64,000 nucleotides of DNA, taken from contig CAJTUA010000001.1 in the NCBI GenBank assembly GCA_910579615.1, forward strand, positions 124,001 to 188,000, written 5' to 3'. The notes beneath the pieces are model-generated. The model saw only the letters and a list, made by a program, of their open reading frames with translations. It ran no database searches and was not told where the DNA came from. The DNA comes from an uncultured Lachnospiraceae bacterium (GTDB lineage Bacteria; Bacillota; Clostridia; Lachnospirales; Lachnospiraceae). The stretch's first letter is position 1; each line of letters opens with the position of its first letter. The position numbers and the translations under genes were made by a program. Of the stretch, positions 27,464 through 33,929 are shown in pieces.

Positions 27464-28777
27464 TCACAATTCATATTTCCTCTTATCCAACACGCTGATT
27501 TCCAAACCAAGCTGAACTTCAATCAACTCCAAGCCTTCCTCCCCGGCAATAACAGTATGTTTGCATCCGGCGGGCATGGTTACAACATTTCCAGGTTTTA
27601 CTACCCGCTCCACCCCATCAACCACCGTCTTTCCTCCACCCGAAACCACAACCCAAACTTCATCGCGATGTTCGTGGGAATGATAATTCATCTTATGCCT
27701 TGGGTCCAAAGTAACCCTGACGGTGAGCGAACCTTTCCCTACATCCAGAACGCAATAAGAGCCCCAACTTTTTTCTGCAAACATAATCTGCCTGTCAATG
27801 GCTTCTACAAAGGGCTTGATGTAAGAGCTTTGCTTCTTGTCAGAAACCAGAATGCCTTCCGGGCTTGCGGAGATTACCATGTCTTTCAGTCCCATACCAA
27901 GAACCGGTATCCCCAGTTCATTGATGATATGGACATTGGAACACGTATCGTTCAGTCTGCCGTCGCCAATAATCGGTTCTTCCATTGCCTCGGCAAGCGT
28001 GTTCCAGGTACCAAGGTCTTTCCATTCCCCATGGTAGGGCAGGACTTCAATTGATGTTTCGGCTTCAACGACAGCATAGTCAAAGGAAATTTTCTCCAGG
28101 TCCCTATAACCGTTAAAAAGCTTGGAATAACTGCTTGTTCCCAGAAGCTTCCTGCTCTTATCCAGAACATAAGAGAGTTTATAGGCAAACACCCCTCCAT
28201 TCCATAGGGCACCTTGACGGATATATTCTTCTGCTTTCTGCCTGTCCGGTTTCTCCGTGAAAGTGAAGCCGCCGTTCCCATTGGCATCCTGTGCCGGCTT
28301 GATATAGCCATATTTCTCGCTAGGGTAGGTTGGCTGGATTCCCATTAAAACCAAGTTCCTATCTCCGTGTTCTGCCGCCTCATACAGGCTGTTGATACAC
28401 TCAAAATAGGATAAGTCAACATAAGGGTCAACCGGGCATACGACCACTGCTTCGTCTTCGTTTATCCCTTGGATATCGTGAAGATATGCTGTAGCAAGGG
28501 CAATCGCCGCAAAGGTGTCACGGCGGCATGGTTCAACGGAAATGCCGACGTCACTCCCCAATTGGTTGTGGATGGCGGAAACCTGGCTTTTACTTGTCGC
28601 AATTGTCACGGTTGCATCCGGGTCAACCGCCTTAATCTGGCCATAGATGCGTTGCACCATAGATTCATATTCGCCGTCCGGCTTTTTGAATATCTTTATA
28701 AATTGCTTGGAGCGGATGTCATTGGATAACGGCCAGAGCCTTTTTCCGCTCCCTCCTGATAATAAGATAATGTTCAT
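27464..28777 (-). CDS. manC: mannose-1-phosphate guanylyltransferase with C-terminal cupin
   Basis: A 437-residue protein making GDP-mannose from mannose-1-phosphate and GTP. The N-terminal nucleotidyltransferase starts ILLSGGSGKRLWPLS and contains FTEKPD and WNGGVFAY; residues from about 335 form a type II phosphomannose isomerase-like cupin (NYHSHEHRDEVWVVVSGGG), which may add isomerase activity. ATG follows AAAGG. It is the last gene of the polysaccharide locus and supplies the Gmd-Fcl route to GDP-fucose encoded about 14 kb upstream in the same operon. It lies 6 bp after an fcl remnant. Confidence 0.9.
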   Translation of the reverse strand: MNIILLSGGSGKRLWPLSNDIRSKQFIKIFKKPDGEYESMVQRIYGQIKAVDPDATVTIATSKSQVSAIHNQLGSDVGISVEPCRRDTFAAIALATAYLHDIQGINEDEAVVVCPVDPYVDLSYFECINSLYEAAEHGDRNLVLMGIQPTYPSEKYGYIKPAQDANGNGGFTFTEKPDRQKAEEYIRQGALWNGGVFAYKLSYVLDKSRKLLGTSSYSKLFNGYRDLEKISFDYAVVEAETSIEVLPYHGEWKDLGTWNTLAEAMEEPIIGDGRLNDTCSNVHIINELGIPVLGMGLKDMVISASPEGILVSDKKQSSYIKPFVEAIDRQIMFAEKSWGSYCVLDVGKGSLTVRVTLDPRHKMNYHSHEHRDEVWVVVSGGGKTVVDGVERVVKPGNVVTMPAGCKHTVIAGEEGLELIEVQLGLEISVLDKRKYEL

Positions 28778-28783
28778 ATTGTT

Positions 28784-29189
28784 CTACCTTTCTGCCCGCA
28801 TGGGATTCTTTAAGAAATCCCCATAGGACAGACGGATTCCATCTTCAAGCTCAGTTCTGTATGTCCAACCAAGCTTCGCAGCTTTGGATACATCCAACAA
28901 TTTGCGGGGAGTCCCGTTCGGTTTGCTCGTATCCCATGCAATTTTCCCTTCAAAACCTACCACTTTTGCGACCAGTTCTGTCAGGGCTTTGATTGTCAGC
29001 TCTTTTCCCGTACCGGCATTCACGGTTTCGTTGCCACTGTAATGATTCATGAGGAACACACAGAGATTGGCAAGGTCATCCACATAGAGGAATTCCTGAA
29101 ATGGCGAACCGTCTCCCCAACCAGTAGGCGTATCGAGCCTAGCCTTCTCCGCTTTTATTCGTTTACTTAAAAAGACACTAAACAGGCTC
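28784..29189 (-). pseudogene. fcl: GDP-L-fucose synthase remnant (C-terminal part only)
   Basis: About 130 codons match the C-terminal half of GDP-L-fucose synthase: WGDGSPFQEFLYVDDLAN, NVNAGTGKE-like VNAGTGKELTIKALTELV, KPNGTPRKLLDVSKA and GIRLSYGDFL. The N-terminal Rossmann motif and the catalytic Ser-Tyr-Lys part (about 170 residues) are missing, and the reading frame runs back into the 3' end of wecB, so there is no plausible start. It differs clearly from the complete fcl at 41751-42689, so it is a leftover of another allele rather than a duplication of that one. It marks a recombination junction between manC and wecB. Confidence 0.85.
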
Positions 29190-30323
29190 TCATTTTGCCA
29201 TCCAGGGCTCATATGTTCCTTTCTCCAAAATGTCAGCTATGCGTTCACACGCATGTCCATCACCATAAGGATTACAAGCGGTTGACATCTTCCTATATTC
29301 TTCTTCATTTGTCAGGAGCTTTGTGAATGCCTGATAAATTGTTTCTTCATCTGTACCAACGAGACACAGGGTTCCAGCATCCACACCTTCTGGGCGTTCT
29401 GTTGTATCACGCATGACAAGTACAGGAACCCCATAACTCGGACACTCCTCCTGGATTCCGCCAGAATCAGTAAGACAAAGGAAACTGCGGGCTTCAAAGT
29501 TATGGCAGTCAAAGACTTCTATCGGTTCAATTAAATGAATATGGTCACAACCACCAAGTTCCTGATTAGCCGCTTCCCTGACAGCCGGGTTCATATGAAT
29601 CGGATACACCGCTTTACATTCAGGATGCTCGTCAAGAACTTTACGAATTGCCCGGAACATATGATGCATAGAAGTTCCTAAGTTTTCCCGTCTATGCGCC
29701 GTAATAAATATCAGCTTGTCATCGCCAACCCAATCAAGTTCTGGATGGGTATAATCAGATTTAACTGTATGCCGCATAGCATCAACCACAGTGTTCCCCG
29801 TGATGTAGATAGTATCTGGATTCTTGCCCTCTGCTCTAAGATGCTCTGCCGCAAGTTTAGTCGGAGCAAAATTATATTTCGAAACAATGCCCACTACTTG
29901 CCTATTAAATTCTTCAGGGTAAGGACTGTAGAGGTTATATGTACGAAGTCCTGCTTCAACATGACCAACCGGAATCTGAAGGTAGAAACATGCAAGAGCT
30001 GTGACAAAAGTGGTGGATGTATCACCATGAACAAGAACAATATCTGGATGTTCTTGTTCCAAAATTTTTTTAATACCATTTAAAATATTCGTTGTAATAT
30101 CAAACAGGTTCTGTCTATCCTTCATAATGTTGAGGTCATAATCGGGACGAATATTGAAAGTGTTGAGTACCTGATCTAACATCTGTCTGTGCTGGGCTGT
30201 TACACATACAACAACTTCAAGGTTCTCACGTTGTTTCATTTCACTTACTAGCGGACACATCTTTATCGCTTCTGGTCTTGTACCAAACACACACATAATC
30301 TTCTTTTTTAATTGACCAAACAT
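29190..30323 (-). CDS. wecB: UDP-N-acetylglucosamine 2-epimerase (non-hydrolysing)
   Basis: A 377-residue enzyme interconverting UDP-GlcNAc and UDP-ManNAc. Family motifs are MCVFGTRPEAIKM at the start, VHGDTSTTF, GHVEAGLRTY, TAHRREN near residue 210 and LTDSGGIQEE near residue 290. ATG at 30323 follows AAGGAGCGAG. Within the polysaccharide locus it provides ManNAc or a derivative; no WecC-type dehydrogenase is seen in this window, so ManNAc itself is the simplest product. It is 13 bp after rmlA. Confidence 0.95.
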   Translation of the reverse strand: MFGQLKKKIMCVFGTRPEAIKMCPLVSEMKQRENLEVVVCVTAQHRQMLDQVLNTFNIRPDYDLNIMKDRQNLFDITTNILNGIKKILEQEHPDIVLVHGDTSTTFVTALACFYLQIPVGHVEAGLRTYNLYSPYPEEFNRQVVGIVSKYNFAPTKLAAEHLRAEGKNPDTIYITGNTVVDAMRHTVKSDYTHPELDWVGDDKLIFITAHRRENLGTSMHHMFRAIRKVLDEHPECKAVYPIHMNPAVREAANQELGGCDHIHLIEPIEVFDCHNFEARSFLCLTDSGGIQEECPSYGVPVLVMRDTTERPEGVDAGTLCLVGTDEETIYQAFTKLLTNEEEYRKMSTACNPYGDGHACERIADILEKGTYEPWMAK

Positions 30324-30336
30324 ATCTTCTCGCTCC

Positions 30337-31227
30337 TTAATATTTCATAGATCCATTAGCTACATTCTTTAAATGTGTGCCATATGGCGATTTTCCATAT
30401 GAATCCGCAGATTCCAATAATCTTTCCTTTGTAATCCACCCTTTACGGAATGCAATTTCCTCTGGAGCTGATATTTTTACACCTTGTCTCTTTTCAGTAA
30501 TTTGCACAAATGTTGTAGCGTCTACAAGACTGTCCATCGTTCCTGTGTCTAGCCAGGCAAACCCTCGTCCAAGAATTTGTGCCTTTAAGCGCTTTTCTTT
30601 CAAATACATGGCATTAAGTGATGTAATCTCAAGTTCTCCTCTGACAGAGTGCTTTACTGCTTTTGCTTTTTCAGTTACATCAGATGGGTAAAAGTAAAGA
30701 CCAGTAATACAATAATTACTTTTTGGTTTTTGAGGTTTTTCTTCAACTGATAGAATATTCCATTTTTCATCAAATTCCATAATGCCAAATCGTTCAGGAT
30801 CATTTACGTAGTATCCAAAAATTGTTGCATCACCCGCTTCTGCATTCTCGACTGCAGCCTGTAAAAAGGAAGATAAACCTCCTCCGTAAAATATATTGTC
30901 TCCAAGTACCATAGCACAACAATTTATTCCGATAAATTCTTCACCTATAATAAAAGCCTGTGCTAAGCCTTCAGGATTCAATTGAACCTTGTAAGAAAGA
31001 TTGATACCAAACTGGCTTCCATCCCCTAATAGCCTCTCAAAATTTGATAAATCTTCAGGAGTAGAGATTATCAATATATCTTTAATTCCCGCAAGCATAA
31101 GCGTACTAAGAGGATAATAAATCATGGGTTTGTCATATACTGGTAACAACTGTTTTGATGTGACTTTCGTTAGAGGGTACAATCGAGTCCCCGCACCTCC
31201 TGCAAGTATTATTCCTTTTATGTTCAT
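30337..31227 (-). CDS. rmlA: glucose-1-phosphate thymidylyltransferase
   Basis: A 296-residue enzyme making dTDP-glucose. It begins MNIKGIILAGGAGTRLYPLT and has SKQLLPVYDKPMIYYPLS, VLGDNIFYG, FGYYVNDPERFGIMEFD and EEKPQKPKSNYCITGLYFY, all typical of RmlA. ATG at 31227 is preceded by GGAGGATATAG; an upstream TTG would include that site. No rmlB, rmlC or rmlD is present in this window. Together with the FdtA/FdtB-type genes at 47.5-49.5 kb it probably feeds a dTDP-3-amino-3,6-dideoxyhexose rather than rhamnose, with RmlB supplied from elsewhere. Confidence 0.95.
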   Translation of the reverse strand: MNIKGIILAGGAGTRLYPLTKVTSKQLLPVYDKPMIYYPLSTLMLAGIKDILIISTPEDLSNFERLLGDGSQFGINLSYKVQLNPEGLAQAFIIGEEFIGINCCAMVLGDNIFYGGGLSSFLQAAVENAEAGDATIFGYYVNDPERFGIMEFDEKWNILSVEEKPQKPKSNYCITGLYFYPSDVTEKAKAVKHSVRGELEITSLNAMYLKEKRLKAQILGRGFAWLDTGTMDSLVDATTFVQITEKRQGVKISAPEEIAFRKGWITKERLLESADSYGKSPYGTHLKNVANGSMKY

Positions 31228-31448
31228 TATTGCTATATCCTCCAAAAACAATTATTTATTCTACATAGTAAATATTATGTAACAACAAAATCGATATATA
31301 GACATTAACTTCTCCTAAAAGCTGAAGTTTTCGCTCTGTGCATATAAGAACCTCATTAAAAGGGTTGCTCTTATAATTTTATACACATCGAAATATTTTC
31401 TAAACAGCTATATTTTTTAATACCTGAACTGTATAATTAACATTTCAA

Positions 31449-32231
31449 TTAAAGCTTTATGACTTCATCAATATCACCATTCCTTACCCATTCCATGGCA
31501 TTCTCATAGTCTTCATTAGTATCAAACTCAATCCATCCATTATTAAAATGAACGGCTTTCACTTCTCTGCCGGATTCAATGATTGCATTAAGAAGATCCG
31601 TCATGTATGCCTTTCTCACAGTCTTTCCCGACTGTTGCCATGGCTTATCCCCAAATTCCCTGTAAGCCGCTTCCATTGTTTCCTGAATAAATTTTAAACC
31701 GCTGACAGAAAACTTCAGCAGTCCAATATACCTTGCACTGATTTTCTCAACCGGCGGATTTTCCAGCCCTAACTCCGTAATGTTATCCTCACCGTCAATG
31801 GCAAGGCTTTCCGTATCAAAATCGACCCTCCCGTAACGTTTCTGCCAGTAAGCCTTCCAGTTATCATCAACTGCACAGGCAAAGTCCGCATCCGTTGCCA
31901 TCATTTCCCTCAACATCCCGGGCTCAAACAAAATATCAGAATAGCTCACGATAATATCATCATCAAACTCCGCCTTCGCCTCCATCAGGGATTCCACCAT
32001 GTTGGTCGAAGCATATTTTTCATTTGTGTAATACTTTACATCTTTATAGGTTATTTTTTCTGACGCGAAGCCCCGAACAATAATGATGTCCCCTATTCCA
32101 CATGTCTGGTATATCTCTATCTGCCTTTCAATGATTGTCTTCCCCATGAAAGAAAGCATCCCTTTGGGAAGGTTCTCCGTATATTTTTTTAGCCTTGTGC
32201 CTGATCCTGCCGCTAAAATGACTGCCTTCAT
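31449..32231 (-). CDS. LicC-like cytidylyltransferase, candidate CTP:phosphoglutamine cytidylyltransferase
   Basis: A 260-residue GT-A fold nucleotidyltransferase: AVILAAGSGTRLKKYTENLPKGML at the start, with signature Arg and Lys, VSYSDILFEPGML for metal binding, and GWIEFDTNEDYENA at the end. This is the LicC/phosphocholine cytidylyltransferase-like group, which also holds Campylobacter Cj1416, the enzyme activating L-glutamine phosphate with CTP. No choline uptake or kinase gene is near. Instead, glutamine amidotransferase and glutamine kinase-like genes lie just upstream in the operon, so the Cj1416-like role is favoured; phosphocholine activation remains possible. Confidence 0.75.
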   Translation of the reverse strand: MKAVILAAGSGTRLKKYTENLPKGMLSFMGKTIIERQIEIYQTCGIGDIIIVRGFASEKITYKDVKYYTNEKYASTNMVESLMEAKAEFDDDIIVSYSDILFEPGMLREMMATDADFACAVDDNWKAYWQKRYGRVDFDTESLAIDGEDNITELGLENPPVEKISARYIGLLKFSVSGLKFIQETMEAAYREFGDKPWQQSGKTVRKAYMTDLLNAIIESGREVKAVHFNNGWIEFDTNEDYENAMEWVRNGDIDEVIKL

Positions 32232-32249
32232 TTTGCAATCCTCCTCGAT

Positions 32250-33322
32250 TTATAGTTTATAATTACACCACTTATACTCAAGCGCCGGGTGCCGAAAGTT
32301 AAACACTGAGGTTCTTACAAACGGTGCACTGGAAAAATTAACATAGATAATAATATCGTACCGCAGCAACTCTTCCATTTCCTCTTTTTTTATTGGCCTC
32401 TCCATGTAACCATATATCAGCTTCCTCCCGGCTTTGTATACCGGGTACTTTAAATAATACGAAAGATTGGCTGAAATCCCGACGCCATGGCTACAGTATG
32501 ATTGCAGATTACAATCCCAAAATATAGCAATCCTCGAATCCAATACGTACTGGTTCCAGTAGAGTTCTTTTCCGGATTTCCCCTCAAGGTAATAAACGGA
32601 TGCCTTTTCTTTTTCCAACGCAGGGTTTCCATAATCCGATGTATATATCAAAACTTCATCCATCCTAATATGAAAATCCACATCTGGCCCAATATCTGTT
32701 GTGCTGAGTATATAATCAGCTATCACTTTTCCTGTAACCATAGCACCAAACGGCGAAATATGGTGTTCCTTTGAGAACAGGTCGCCTTCATCCCTTCGAT
32801 TCATAAATACAGGAAACAAATCCAGTGTTTCTATGTTCTCAGACAAAACTTCCTTTACATATTTTCTCCATTGCGGGGCAACCCCCCCCCCGATTTCCCA
32901 AAAAAATCCAATTCAATGGCTTTTTCCATAATTCTTTCAGGATAAATCATCCCCTTATTCGGAAGGGCTACATAAAGAAACCTTTTGCCCTTCCCCGTAA
33001 AAAAGTCTGACACTTTCTTTAAATGTTTGGCCGGGCTAAGTCTCTCCCCATTCCAACCGATTCTGGTAAAACGAAGCGGGGCTAAATACGACAATGCATG
33101 ATGGTCTATTTCATCACCAAATGAGGTAACCACGGACCTTGGTCTGTATACTTTATTGCAGATCCCCCATTGAATGAATCACTCTTTTATTAACTGCCGG
33201 AAAGGTTCTAAGCCCGCATACCATCCCTCATATCCCCCGGCTGCATTTTCCTCCCGGATAAGGCAATCAAACTGCTTGTCTCTGAAGCTGCATATCCTGT
33301 TTAGCAAAATATTGTCATCCAT
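32250..33322 (-). pseudogene. disrupted SGNH/AlgX-like polysaccharide modification gene with G10 tract
   Basis: One coding region read in three pieces. A start at 33322 (after GAGGGG, overlapping the amidotransferase stop) gives 47 codons to a TGA at 33179-33181. The same frame reopens with IQWGICNKVYRPRSVVTSFG and GKRFLYVALPNKGMIYPE, then shifts at a run of ten G (32882-32891). The other frame continues with VAPQWRKYVKEVL and ETLDLFPVF and includes EHHISPFGAM to 32250. Eight or eleven G would restore the frame across the tract, giving about 357 residues, but the TGA would remain. PNKGMIYPE and HHISPFGA resemble AlgX/SGNH-type acyl-handling domains, so it was probably a glycan acylation gene. 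It lies inside the phosphoramidate-like cassette. Confidence 0.7.
32882..32891 (-). repeat. G10 homopolymer tract (C10 on plus strand)
   Basis: Ten consecutive G on the coding strand interrupt the SGNH-like gene exactly where its frame changes. Such tracts slip during replication and commonly cause phase variation of surface genes. Confidence 0.9.
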
Positions 33323-33914
33323 ACAAACCCCTCACCATTTCAATATCACCCGCAGAAAACGGTCTCTCCCTCTCAGGATGCCACATCGTCCCAACGATAG
33401 GCAATGACTTATGTTTCACCTTTTCAATCACGCCGTCCCCTGCATGCATTATAGCTATCAGCTCATTATTATTTAGTCTGACGCATGCTTCGTTGTGGTA
33501 ACTGTTTACATCTCTGGTGCCCTCTGCCCCCATAATTTCATGCCTCACTGCCACATGCCCGGCCACTTTCGTCAGGTCATTCCCAAAATAGTCAAGAATG
33601 GACTGCATCCCCCGGCAAAAACCATAGAGGGGAATACACCTTTCGACTGATATGTCCAATAGCATTTTGTCCGTCGCGTCCCTCTCGGGGGCATTCCCGG
33701 CATATTTTACAAGGCTGTTCCCTCCAACCAAAATAATGCCGGACGGATTAACCGCCCCCACCATCTCTTTGGCTATCGCAGGGTTATTGGGAACTGGTAT
33801 GGGAAGATACCCACATGCCCTGATGAATTCGGCGATTCTCTGGTCAGTGCAGTCCCGCCTCTCCCCATAAGATTCAATCACTTCAACCCTCTGTGAAAAA
33901 ATAATTGTCTTCAT
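33315..33914 (-). CDS. class I glutamine amidotransferase (C26-like), candidate CDP-glutamine hydrolase
   Basis: A 199-residue gamma-glutamyl hydrolase-like protein. The nucleophile Cys lies in GFCRGMQ (about residue 100), and the His-Glu pair in MWHPERERPF near residue 180; an oxyanion glycine pair is in ILVGGNSL. In Campylobacter, Cj1417 of this family releases cytidine diphosphoramidate from CDP-L-glutamine. The neighbours here, a glutamine kinase-like gene 15 bp upstream and a LicC-like gene downstream, give the same trio, so this role is inferred. ATG at 33914 is chosen over a GTG nine bases earlier since purine-rich GGGGGTGGAGG precedes it. Its stop overlaps the start of the disrupted SGNH-like gene. 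Confidence 0.8.
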   Translation of the reverse strand: MKTIIFSQRVEVIESYGERRDCTDQRIAEFIRACGYLPIPVPNNPAIAKEMVGAVNPSGIILVGGNSLVKYAGNAPERDATDKMLLDISVERCIPLYGFCRGMQSILDYFGNDLTKVAGHVAVRHEIMGAEGTRDVNSYHNEACVRLNNNELIAIMHAGDGVIEKVKHKSLPIVGTMWHPERERPFSAGDIEMVRGLYG

Positions 33915-33929
33915 TCCCTCCACCCCCGG

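Noticed and set aside
33179..33181. TGA in the SGNH-like gene as selenocysteine or recoded tryptophan
   Set aside because: No selenocysteine insertion element was recognised, many other genes here end in TGA, and the gene also carries a frame change; a nonsense mutation is simpler.
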